Below are positions 1 through 11,530 of a DNA stretch of 64,000 nt, in pieces; the first letter of the stretch is position 1, and each line of letters opens with the position of its first letter. The notes beneath the pieces were generated by a model that did no database searches, was not told the DNA's origin, and saw only the letters and a list, made by a program, of their open reading frames with translations. Made by a program: the position numbers and the translations under genes. Source of the DNA: Limonium bicolor (Eukaryota > Streptophyta > Magnoliopsida > Caryophyllales > Plumbaginaceae); contig CM041776.1 of the NCBI GenBank assembly GCA_023374045.1, forward strand, positions 351,973,636 through 352,037,635. Direction: 5' to 3'.

Positions 1-591
1 AAATATTCATTATATGAAACGGAAAAATGGGTTATCCATGGGAAAAATGATGTCGAATCACTAGTTTTTCTAAACTATCAAGAACTTCCAAGTTCTTACT
101 CGTGTGACAATAGTTCATAGAAGATATAGCGAGATCATTCAAAAGGAAGTGGATGAGAATTTTTATACCTCTTGAAATATCATGGATTGATTATGGGCGG
201 AAAAAATTACTATGTGGACCTTTGACATATATATAATGTTTGATACATCAAATAATGGTCACATGAAGTATTGTATTCATTTGGCTATTGATTTAGAAAA
301 ATCTAGCTATAATAAAATTATCCATGTGATTTTGAGATTAAGATGAATAATATAAAAGTTGAAAGAATGGTGGTATTGAGTAACTTATACTCCCACTAAG
401 AACGACTTTATTAAGTCGTTAATTTTACAGAGCAAAAAAACAAAGAGTTAGACAATTGGGTTTGTATCTATACATCCCCCATTAAAAATATCAAAAGGGT
501 TACAAAAAGGAAAGTTGAGAATAATGAACTTCGTTAGTTCTTAATAATTCTCAACTTTATGGGGAGAATGATATAAGTTTTGAATTTGGCA
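1..591. mobile_element. Flank X, copy 1: degenerate retroelement-like sequence
   Basis: No open frame of note. The block is AT-rich and repeats almost base for base at 24086-24677; window base 1 corresponds to base 24086. It lies directly upstream of solo LTR A in both copies. Because the Y sequence beyond solo LTR A carries Ty1/copia linker remnants, X is probably part of the same decayed copia body, but no copia domain is recognisable in X itself. It may extend left of the window. Confidence 0.4.
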
Positions 592-3500
592 CAAAGTGTA
601 ACACCCCTAATTCATAATCTTACACTAATACTAAACTTATACAATCTGCTCAATCTTAATTATAATGCAGCGGAAAATTAATCAATAAATACCGACTCGG
701 GTGCTACCGTCGTTACTCACCCATGTGAGTAACTAGGCATCCAATTACTGTTTCACAACCACCATTGTGATGAGCAAGAGATAGACATCCTTCTATACAT
801 TAATCCAAATACAATAACTAGTGAGCATTCTAAATATTCAAGTCTTGTACAATATTCTTACAAATGATTTGTAATACAGTAATAGAATCGTAAATTGAAT
901 ACGACCATCTACCCAACGCATCCCGCACTCTTTCGTCATCAGCAGCTACACACCTCTAGAGTTATTTTGTATGTATGGAATCAGCCCTTGCTGAGTATGC
1001 TACTATGCAACCGCCATGTGCCCTCAGACCCTCAGATTAATTGATCAAGTTGACATGCGGTTCATTTACATGGAATACCATTTACATAATTTAAATTGTA
1101 AAGCAATAATACGTATTGCAATAACTCAAACAAACATTCATAGCCCCCGGCTCCACTTATCACACCAACAACAAACCGAACAAAAACATAACAATGTATA
1201 TACGAGTATAATAATTCAACTCATTTAATTCACACATATACCAAATACTTCACCGCATAGCATATCTCAATACATTCAAATCAATAAACATTCAAGGAAA
1301 ACAATACGAGAGTTATAAATATGTATACGATTTATTCTCGTTCTTGGCTTTCAAGCCACTAAATAATGTTTGCCAATTATACGAGCTATCTAGTTGTTCG
1401 TATTAGGTTTAGCTGAGAACTGTCTCAAGTCTAATGACAACATCTCGTTAAAGAATGATGTGTCTCTACGGCAGTAGCCACCTTCAACAGCGGAGTCTCT
1501 GAGCGATGAACCATCTGGGATCGTTGGAATTTATTGAGCAGAGGACCCGAATGCGGACATCCTCGCATCATATTTATGATCACAACGCGCACCAAGAGCC
1601 ACATCCCTAGGATTTCTACATATATTTCCTTCATATACTAGTCACTGAATGATTAAGGTCACTTAATCTAAATATCTAACTTCAACTTAGGTCTCAGTGT
1701 AACATTTCAAATGTGTGCCATCAAGGTCTTATACCTAGGGTCTCTAGGTGATTTATACCATTCGAATAATAATAAGAGCGGCTTTTAATCGAGCCATTGC
1801 TCTAAGTAAGTTCTTAGAAGTCTCGGATAATATATCTTGTTATTATCCTATGCTATGACGTTTTATTACTACGTCTCTTATCTTACTATAAGATAGCATT
1901 GCTTGTCTTAGTTCGATTTATATATATATATATATATACGAACATGTAATATTGCATAACATAAGCAATTTATACAAGACAATCATATACAACCAATCAC
2001 ATATGAAAGTTACTATCAATCACAGATATCCTCTTAGCAAGTAAGCACACTGATATCTGAACCCGAGGAAATGCTTGGGAACAATCGGATCACACAATAA
2101 CATACCTTTCACCGCAATAAACGTTAGCGTGAAGTTTCACGCTCGCCCGCTAATCCTCGAAGCTCATTCTCTAACGCATGTCCTCTAATGACTCAACTCT
2201 AGAATTACGAGACTACACATTAGCTCTCTAAAATATTGACTAATTCGGTATCCCGTCTAGTCACAAATCCTCCCAGTAGTTACCTCGTGATTATCTAATC
2301 GTCATTATTCGGGTTTTCGAGTGAGTTCGGGTTTAGTAATTTCAATGCTTTAATTCTTCTATTAATCACATTGTTGTATGTCTTACAACATAAGATCAAA
2401 TCCTTGTAACCTATCTCATTAATTTATAGGTTTAATTATATATTTACAAGCGTGTATATATATATATATATGTTGATATATATGAACATATAGTTTTGTT
2501 ACTATATGCTAATTGTACATTTAACCTTATAATGTTTAATTCATTTATAAGTCTCATCTTCCTTATGAGTTTGTCAATCTTGACCTTCTTGGTCAATTGA
2601 GTTGACTAAGTTAATGTAGTTGACTTGACTAAAGTATGCAAGTCTACATTTTGTATAATTCGCCATTTAATTCCTTTGAATTATAGATTTCTTCTTTAGT
2701 CTAACTCATCATATATTAACTTAGACTTTTATATCTAATGTTTTATAATATGATTCTAACATATATTAAGCTCTCCGCTTAATATGTTATACTTCTTTTC
2801 CAATATATATTTATTTACAAATTAATTAACAATTGTAAAACTCCATAAATCCTTATAATTCAAGGTGTACTTTAAGGTTCCTCAAACCTTGTACTAACTT
2901 TACTTAGCTAGTATTTAACTTATTATTTATTGTCACACAATGACATACTTCACCTTATTATAAAGCCCATCTATATGTTCTGTATAATATCGTACATCAC
3001 CCCAAACTTTCCATAAATTACATTCTTGCCACATTTTCCTTTATGACATTACAACCTTATGTTATACACCATATAATATATCATTTTCTGTCTTATTTAA
3101 CTATAGACCAAAGTCTCCATCAATATAATTTAGATACCGAACAGACCCTTTCTGTTTCCAGATTTATTTCACTCTCCCAAATCTTTTGGAAATTACAAAT
3201 TTACCCCATTTATTATTACTCTTTCAATTTCATCCTTAAATTGTATATTATACAATACTAATCAATTTAACTCCAAAATCAACCCAATTTCTTCCAAGTT
3301 AGCAGAACAGACCCCTAGGCTCCTTAGGCTGTTCTAAATCATATTTCCACCCCAATACTTTTATAAATCACACTTTAACCCCATAAGTTTATAAAACTTA
3401 CATTTAACTTCTACACTTCATTAATAATGCTATTCTCATCATTTCTCCACCTAACTTGGTCAACACACTTCCCTCAACCAAGGTTGACCACCAAGGTACT

Positions 3501-5787
3501 GCCTTGACTATAATTTTTCCATATTTACGATTTTACCACACATCTTTCCTAAGGTTTACATTTAAGTCCTTAACTTTACTTAACTTACAATTTCTCATCA
3601 TTAGCTCCTAAAACTTGATCAAAACTTTGACCCCACCTATATTTCACCTAAATAATTTGTATGAACCCCAAATTTTGTAGAAATTATGAAATGACCCCAA
3701 TTCTTTCTTAGAGTTTTCATTTAACTCTTTATATTACTTAAACTCACAATTTTCATTCCTAAATCATCCAAGGCCTAATTCTCGGCCTATAACTCATTCG
3801 CTACTCCCATATTCTTTTATTCATCACATATAACTCATCTACCATCTCACTAGTCCATATACACTCCTTATCATCACAAAACATCTTTAAGTCCATTTTA
3901 GGTAAACTAATCTCAAGAAATACCTAAACCTTAGGTAACATCATACCAACCTTCCTAGGTGATTTTTCTCATCCGAACATCCCACTCACAACAACAATCA
4001 CACTATGTTAAACATCAATATAATCCTTAACCTTTATAGCATTTAAACTCCTTAAAATGCTTACAACACTTGCAAAAACATTAGGCCTTCATTCAAACCA
4101 TAAACATAGCTTAAATAATCACAAAATAAGCTCCATAATTAGGCCACACTACCACCTAGGCCATAATTTCTTGATAACTACACAATGCTCACATAAACCT
4201 TTCAAACTTGACAATTCAAGTCACAAATTATTAGTTTTAATTACCAAACACATCCACATGTTTTCCTATACATTCCTAGGTCAAAAATGACCATTTTCTC
4301 ACATCATTCTCGGCCCCCATTAGTTCTAATTCTAGAACAACTTAAAAGCACAATTTTAGCATTAAGGAAGAATGGTTTCCTTGTTCATACAAGGCAATTT
4401 ATTTCTCCATTGCTCTCATCCTGCATATTCTAAATGAGCATAATTTTCAATTCTCTTTGCTCATTTAAAGGTTTTACACCAGATTCAAGCACTAAAGTTT
4501 AGATAGAACTTACCCTTGATTTAAGGTAGATTTTGGCCCTTGTTTCTCCTTTGATTTTTGGAAATCTTCAAGAGTGGAGTGTGCCTCATTTTTATGTGAA
4601 TAAAGGAAGAATAAAATGAGGTAGTAAGCTGGGGTTTTCGGCCATTTAATGAATCAACAAAGAAGGAGAAGTGTATAGCATATTTTTACCTTAAACTTGT
4701 TGTTTCTTTGAGCTCTTGGTGTAATAATGATTTCTCTATGAAAATGAAGAGAAAAGAATGCCAAAGTGAGTTGTTGTTCTCGGTTTAAATCAACCAAAGG
4801 AAGAAGGAGTGCTTAAAGCTCATTTTTGTACCTTAAGGAAGGAGGGCTCTAACTTGGCTTCCTTTTCTCCAATGTGGCAATTTTCTTCACCTCCAACAGC
4901 TATTGATTTTTGTGTTTTTGCTCAAGAAAAGGGAAGCTCCAAGCTCACCTTACACAAGGGATGAAGAAAGCTGAAAGGAAGGGTGGAAGTCAATCCACCA
5001 TTGTTATGAGTTTGAAGAACTCTAGGAAATGAAGAAAAATGGAGAAGGAAGAAGAGGAGCAGCTCACGGTTTTTGGAAGAGGAGAGAGGTGGGAGGTTTT
5101 GCTGATTTAGTCATAAGGAGCTAAAGTGAGTCAAGTGAGGAATAGTTAGTTTAGCTTAGATATTTGTAACTTTGAAGATCTCTCTCTTGTGACTCATCTT
5201 CCCACTTAAAATTTCCGCCCCCCGTATGCCTCCTAGGGGTATTTTGGTCTTTTTTCACTATTATAACATTATAAGTGTAATGTTGTGCACTTTGAACTTA
5301 GTTTATGTGTTAGTTTGTTACCAACATGATTCCTTTGATCTAAAGTGTGTTAATTTGTATTCTTGAGTGATTGGTATACTTTACTATTCATTGAGACTAG
5401 TAAAAATGTATACTTTGATTCACTATTGATTTTTGGTATTCTTTTTGTACATTTTGGACTTGTTTGATGTGTTATATGTGTAACACATGTAACTTGTTGT
5501 CCTTAGATGTATACACTTGCATTTGAAGTGATTATTTTACCTACAAGTCATTAAAACTTCTTAGGGTATATTTTACCTTAGGTGTTTGTGTTATTTGTAC
5601 ATGTAATAATGTATAACATTATAAATCAACTTTTAAGTTGATTTCCTCCTTTAATAATGCTCCACTTATGTCCATGTGCTTATATAAGGTTTAATAACCT
5701 TCATGGACTTTGAATATTTATTTATATAAGTGTGCTAGGAGTTTGGCTCATTAGCCTTTATAATTACATGATTTGTCTTTTAATTAG

Positions 5788-8700
5788 TGTAACACCCCTA
5801 CTACGCTCCTAACAATTAATGAAATCACAGCGGAAATAAACTGAACAATAACTAACGATTTGGTGCTACAACGCCGTCAACCACCCACGTGGTTAACAAG
5901 GCTGAATAAACACATACTATATCGGTCTGATGATCAGAACACCCGAGCATAGAAACTAAAACCTTTAATACATATTCACATTACCGAGTAGCTAGCTTAC
6001 AAACCATAATTATACATTGTCACTTAAACTTCCATTGTACACTGTTAATAGCCGATACATATATTGCCACGGGAGCACAGGCGCATCCCGGGCCCAACAT
6101 CCAAAATTTAGCCAAGTATTCCTTAGCCTAGATCTACAGCCACTCCGCTTCTTCGATCCTCATCTTGCAAATAAACATAGCCCCCAAAGGGGGTCAGCAA
6201 CCCTTTGCTGGTATGGCTAACGCGCAGCCCATCGGCTACCGGGATACGCGCAACCATTTGTCATGATAACATGGCATTCATTTTACACAACACACACATA
6301 TACATTAGCATAGCAAAAGTATTGCATAGCAAATATCTTCACACATAACACAAGAGAACGAATCCTTTTAGGAAATGAACCAACATAGTTAGATCACATG
6401 GAGCATAGAGGATGTTGCCATACTCATACTAAGCTCGTTACATAACTCGTCACCGTCACTTTAAATTGAACGGATAACTTAAACACCAGGTGTGTCGGAT
6501 ATAGTTATCCCAAGCACACCGAATAAACATAGTATGCCCCTGTGGCCCGACGTGAGTCAGTAAAATAGCCTTGGATAAGCTAAAGGGAAGGTTGAAACCA
6601 AATTGGAAAACAACCTCAACATACAGAGAGAATCGAACCGGTAAATGACATCGACTCCCATACTCACACGCGTGGCCGGAACTACCGGACTCCTCACTTC
6701 CCCGTTAGCACTTGTTAGTAGCTCAACATTGCAACACAATACACAGATCACAATCAAGTGATTAAGTCTTGTTAGACACACACAAGGGAAATGAGTCGCA
6801 TCACAACAACATAATAATATAACAACTGTAAACTCATTACATGACTTAAGTCTTACAAGGTCATAAACACACAGAAAACAAACAACACACAAGCCGGTGT
6901 AAACCGGTAGGCAACAGACTGCAAGAAAACCATACCTTGGTCCTTGCCTCGATTGGTTCCCACCTTGAGAGAATCCTATACACATTTAGTAATGTCGGTT
7001 AATTACCGTACTTGACTTATAGTTAGCTAATTACTTGCATAACTATATCATATACTTTCACATTTAACTACACTTACTCACCCCTCCTAATGGTCATTAA
7101 TAGTCATCAAACACCTTCTAACAACCTTATATTATCTTTATCTTTCAATTCAACACCTTGGAAAGGCTTAAAAACACTCTCTGGGACACTTTTAGGGTGG
7201 TCCGGGTTTGTGTCTGGGTTTACAAACCCGGACCCCATCGTCGCAATACTCACTGCCCTCTTTTTCACCTGGTCCGGGTTTATAGCCGAGTTTGAAACCC
7301 GGACCACCTACAGACTTCAACTCTCTGACATGTTTTTGGGTGGTTCGGGTTTACATTCTGGTTTGCAACCCGGACCACTCCAGTATTAGTCCGAAACATT
7401 AATTTTCAGCCACTCTTCAACTACCAAACCAAGCCTAACCTTCTCCTAATGATTCTACATATATTCTAATGTCAAAATATCATCTTAAACACACCTAAAT
7501 CCATGTTTCACTTGTCACACAACTTCCTCATAAAAATTCACTAACACTTATAACAATTCATATTAGATTTCTAAATGGTGTTGCTCACCTATGAAAACTA
7601 CTCCCAAAATGCTTTCTCCTTATCCCAACACCACCTCTTGAGCATTATTTCTTCTCTTGTAAAACACTTAGTCATTTTCCAACATTTATAGTTCACCAAA
7701 CCTTATATAACACCTAGAACTTCTTGCACATTTACTAAATTTTGACATGGGTTCTCCTAGAACATCACTAAGCCAAAACACATTGTTTTCACCATTAAAC
7801 ATACTAGAACACTAGAATCCATCAAGAACACTCTTATACACAAACTTCACCAAATATACACCACATTACAACATAGTGCACAATTTAAATTGCATGGCAC
7901 TTAGGCCCTTAAAATGCTTAAATCTTAAACACTGAATTTCCCACAATATATTTGCCTTTGACCTGCAAATACACACAACAATACATATGTCCTTTTACTT
8001 CTCTTTGAGACATTTTACTAAGTCATTTACCATTGGCTCTTTAGGTAGTTTTAACAAACAACGTAAGTTCATTAAAACCCTAAGTACACATATAGTCTTA
8101 GAACACTTAGGTAATTGTTTTACCTTAGAACTTGAAGAGAGTTTGGATATGTGTCAAGAGAGGACTCCACCCAGTCCTTTAATGGTAGGAATGAAGCTAG
8201 AACAAGGCAATACAAGGACACCATTTAAGGTTAATTTTCGGACAACACAAACATGGAGGAAACACCATTTTTCTTTGAGTTTCCTTACCTTGAAGCAAAG
8301 GAGAACAATAATATGTGAAAAGATGAGCTCAAGCTCCTTCCATGGAGATTCCTCTTGGCACCAAAATGGAGCTCTTGAAGATTTGAAAGGACCAAATTGA
8401 AGAGCTTGATGAGACTAAGAGATTGGTGGTCTTAGTTTTTTATTTGGACTAGTGAAGTAGAAGTTACAAGGGATTGAAGATGTATGTTGGTGGTGTACTG
8501 GTTCAGTCGTAAAAGAGAGCAAGGAGGAAGAAGAGATACGTGAGATTGAGAGAAATGAAGAGAATGAGAAGAATTCACTGATTGCTCTTGCCTTTAGTAG
8601 ATATTAGTTGTTTACTAAAAGCAAATAGTAACTTAGCTATTAACTTATTTACTTGTGTTTTTATTAACTAATAAGAGTGTGACTACCTCTATAAAAACCG

Positions 8701-9241
8701 GCCCCCATCTGTTATAAGGGGTTACCCAGTCTTAATTGATCAATTAAATTACACATGTTGACATATGTTACAAACTAGCTTATTTTAGTTACTATTCATA
8801 CAAACAAAACACATAGAAGTGTGAGATTCTTGATTTCTCATTGATTTAAACTTCCAAATGTGTTACTAAGTAGTACACATATTAATTAAAGAGTATTGAT
8901 GGTCATTTAGCCATTCAAAGCTCATTTACAAGACAGTTCCTCAAAAACGTGCTTTAAGGCTCCTTAAAGCACATTTTATGTTTTAACTTGTTTTCAAGCT
9001 TGGTTTTCTTTGGTAATTGATTTAATATATTTATTAATATATAAATAAAGTCTTGGTAAGTTTATTAAGTCTTAACCAAGATTATCCCAAGCTTAGAGCA
9101 TATTTTGCCCTTATCGCCTTTAAGGCATTTAATTGCATTTACTATTTATTAAATTGTTTACTAATATTACTAAGACTCTTTTTAGTCCTAATAAATTATA
9201 ATTTAATGTTTAAACAACTTATTAAGGTTTGGGGTATTTCA
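5788..9241 (-). repeat. 3' LTR of element B (left copy)
   Basis: This 3454-base LTR is paired with 15667-19113. In transcription sense it starts TGAAATACCCC and ends GGGGTGTTACA. It contains the shared LTR blocks also found in A, C, D and E: the CAGCA...TTGCTGG block near 6195-6250 and the GCAAGAAAACCATACC block near 6923-6938. It also holds a three-unit inverted-repeat array at 7196-7380. ORFs of 137-142 codons (6557-6985 minus, 7987-8400 plus) are broken by indels in the other LTR copy and are not treated as genes. Confidence 0.95.
7196..7380. repeat. Array of three GGTCCGGGTTT inverted repeats in LTR B (left)
   Basis: Three units spaced about 70 bp each hold GGTCCGGGTTT (or GGTTCGGGTTT) followed 12-16 bases later by AACCCGGACC, so each unit can fold as an 11-12 bp stem. 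Stems centre near 7215, 7288 and 7360. The spacers are unrelated. Analogous arrays of different sequence occur in LTRs C and E. Confidence 0.85.
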
Positions 9242-9243
9242 AT

Positions 9244-9278
9244 CTACCCCCCTTAAAAGAACTTTGTCCCCAAAGTTC
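9244..9278 (-). promoter_or_regulatory. LTR-adjacent polypurine tract with upstream hairpin (element B)
   Basis: On the minus strand the purine tract TTTTAAGGGGGGTAGA ends two bases before the 3' LTR, the standard position for plus-strand DNA priming. Immediately upstream (9259-9278) is a hairpin with a 7-bp stem GAACTTT/AAAGTTC and a six-base loop. The same module, with sequence changes, precedes the LTR in C (33016-33050) and F (63087-63122). Confidence 0.9.
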
Positions 9279-9369
9279 ACACCTCCCACATATCTTAATA
9301 ACAAAACATGGGGATCACTTATGAAATAGTACTTCCATAACAACATCAACAACATACTTACATAACATG

Positions 9370-9413
9370 GGACTCAAGGTCCAAACATAACATCATTCAG
9401 ACAAAACGGTCTG
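9370..9413. repeat. Short hairpins between the two purine tracts of element B
   Basis: Two small inverted repeats are visible: GGACTCAAGGTCC at 9370-9382 and CAGACAAAACGGTCTG at 9398-9413. They lie in the non-coding interval between the post-pol purine tract and the LTR-adjacent tract. The same interval in C and F holds comparable hairpins of other sequence. Confidence 0.6.
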
Positions 9414-9497
9414 TAACATAACAATATAACAACATAACATAAACAACAACATAGACAATGTATTCAAATACATGCCTTACACTCATAACTGAAACGG

Positions 9498-9534
9498 CTC
9501 TACCCCCCTTAAAATAGGGGTACGCCCCGTACCC
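9498..9534 (-). promoter_or_regulatory. Second hairpin plus purine tract just after the pol stop (element B)
   Basis: In minus-strand sense, hairpin GGGTACGGGGCGTACCC (9518-9534) begins 14 bases after the presumed pol stop at 9549-9551 and is followed by TTTTAAGGGGGGTAGAGC. This is almost a duplicate of the LTR-adjacent tract about 250 bases further on. Equivalent copies sit at 34404-34442 in C and 62538-62580 in F. It could be a second plus-strand primer site or a structured RNA end element. Confidence 0.75.
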
Positions 9535-9548
9535 TACACATACAAACA

Positions 9549-10478
9549 CTAAGAAGTAAACAATGATGGGTACTTTGCCTTCATCTTATCTTCCAGCTCC
9601 CAAGTGGCCTCCTCGACGTCCTGGTTAGACCAGAGGACCTTCACCAGTCTCACAGACTTATGGCGAGTGTCTCGAGTCTTAGTTTCCAGAATCCGTACGG
9701 GTGTCTCCACTGATCGCATGGTCGGCTCTAAGGTTAGCCTCTCAGGCTAAAGTACATGAGACGGATGAGACATATATTTCTTCAACTGGGACACATGAAA
9801 TACATCATGTACCTTGCCCAGCTCAGCAGGTAAATCAAGTCGGTAAGCTACCGGTCCAATCCGCTCAATCACAACATAAGGCCCCACATATTTTGGGCTC
9901 AACTTGCCTTTCTGGCCAAAACGAAACACTCCCTTCATGGGGGATACTCTAAGAAACACCTGATCGCCTACAGTGAACTCCAGGTCACGTCTGCGCACAT
10001 CAGCGTACGACTTCTGTCTATCCTGGGCTGCTTTCATGTTAGCCCGGATCTGGCGAACTTCTGCCTGAACTTGTTCCAGGTACTCTGGTCCTATAATGAC
10101 CGTCTCACTCGACTCATCCCAGCATAAAGGCGTGCGGCATGGTCTACCGTACAAAGCCTGGAAAGGAGACATCTTGATCGAAGCATGGTAACTGTTGTTA
10201 TAGCTAAACTCAATCAGATGTAACTTATCAATCCAGCTGGTCTGGAAGTCAAGTGCACATGCACGTAACATATCCTCAAGTGTCTGGATAGTGCGCTCAC
10301 TCTGACCATCTGTCTGTGGGTGAAACGCCGTACTCAATTTCAGTTCTGTACCCAGTGCTTCTCGTGTGGATCTCCAATACCTCGATAAGAATCTGGTATC
10401 CCTATCAGATACAATTGTTTTCGGTACCCCATGATGTCTCAGAATCTCTCTGTCGAAGAGTTCTGCAAGTCTGACCAC
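9549..10478 (-). pseudogene. Integrase core, GPY/F module and chromodomain of element B (pol C-terminus)
   Basis: The open frame 9747-10478 holds the second catalytic Asp (IVSDRDTRF), the catalytic Glu region (TDGQSERTIQTLEDML) and a GPY/F module (PKYVGPYVV). An in-frame TAG at 9747-9749 interrupts it. The same frame then continues to a stop at 9549-9551 and encodes a chromodomain-like tail (VLWSNQDVEEATWELEDKM). The first catalytic Asp lies in the preceding segment, which is in another frame. In chromoviruses this tail targets integration to chromatin. The TAG would remove the chromodomain unless it is read through or is a sequencing error. Confidence 0.9.
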
Positions 10479-10929
10479 TTTCCAGGTGTCCTTCAGTCTT
10501 CATCGGAATGAATCGGGCCACCTTGGTCAGTCGGTCAACAACAACCCAAATCATATTCAGACCTCCCCTTGTAGGCGGAAGCCCTACTACAAAGTCCATA
10601 GAAATGTCATGGAACTTCCACTCAGGCACTGGCATTGGCTGCACCATACCACCAGGCCGTCGGTGCTCAAACTTGACCTTCTGACAAGTGAGACACCTTA
10701 ACACATAATCATTCACATCCTTTTTCATTCCAGCCCACCAAAAATAACGTTTCATACCCTTATACATCTTTGAAGCTCCGGGGTGAATCGATGTCGTAGA
10801 ACAATGGGATTCACTCAGTATGCGCTCCTTCAGCTCAGCGCTACTCCTCGGAATACACAGTCGGCCATTAAGCCTAATCAAATCATCGTCATGTAGTCTG
10901 AAGTCATACTTCTGACCCTCGAATGTCCA
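10405..10929 (-). pseudogene. Integrase zinc-binding N-terminus and start of core (element B)
   Basis: The frame follows directly after an in-frame TGA at 10930-10932 and continues the RNase H frame. It has the HHCC zinc module (HCSTTSIHPG, then LRCLTC) and the first catalytic Asp in MDFVVGLP. After MKTEGHLE the frame is lost near 10485-10500, and the integrase resumes in another frame at 10478. The tail of this ORF beyond that point is a frameshift product. Together the TGA and the frameshift make integrase non-functional as sequenced. Confidence 0.9.
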
Positions 10930-11469
10930 TCAAAGTTTCTGTCTAATCTCCAACATATACTGATCCGTCATCTGAGCACTCCGCACCTCTTCAACCAAGC
11001 TAGTATGAGAGACCAGCGAATGGAGAGAGTGTGCTCGGCGACTCAGTGCGTCAGCTACCACATTTGCTTTTCCTTCTTTGTATTGCAAGTTAATGTCATA
11101 ATCGTTCAAAAATTCAACCCACCTTCTTTGTCTCATGTTCAACTCCTTCTGGGTGAACAAGTACTTTAAACTCTTGTGGTCGGAATAAATTGTCACGCTT
11201 ACCCCATACAAATGATGTCGCCATATCTTCAATGCGAAGACAATGGCCCCCAATTCTAAATCGTGGGTAGGGTAGTTCTCTTCGTGTTTCTTGAGCTGTC
11301 GGGAGGCGTATGCTACGACCTTCCCATGTTGCATCAACACACAACCCATACCCTTACCTGATGCGTCGCAATAGACCTCAAAACCATCTGGACCGTCTGG
11401 TATAGTCAGGACTGGTGCAGATGTCAGAGCATCTTTAAGCTTCTGAAAGGAAATCTCGCAGTCGTCCAC
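10930..11469 (-). pseudogene. RNase H domain of element B
   Basis: The frame begins with the connection to RT ([18 protein letters not shown]). The RNase H core follows: [16 protein letters not shown] (first Asp), [18 protein letters not shown] (Glu), [10 protein letters not shown] (Asp) and ADALSRR (last Asp). These are the D-E-D-D metal ligands that degrade the RNA of the RNA-DNA hybrid. It is out of frame with the upstream RT: two single-base disturbances, near 11592-11600 and 11466-11472, separate them. It ends in a premature TGA before integrase. Confidence 0.92.
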
Positions 11470-11530
11470 TCGAATGGAGCATCCTTTTTCATCAAGGAAG
11501 TCATCGGCTTCGAGACACTGGAGAAGTCCT

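Noticed and set aside
6557..6985. 142-codon minus-strand ORF in LTR B
   Set aside because: The other LTR copy has the frame broken by small indels; composition is that of LTR sequence and no domain is visible.
7987..8400. 137-codon plus-strand ORF in LTR B
   Set aside because: It lies antisense to the element, is shortened in the other LTR and has no recognisable motif.
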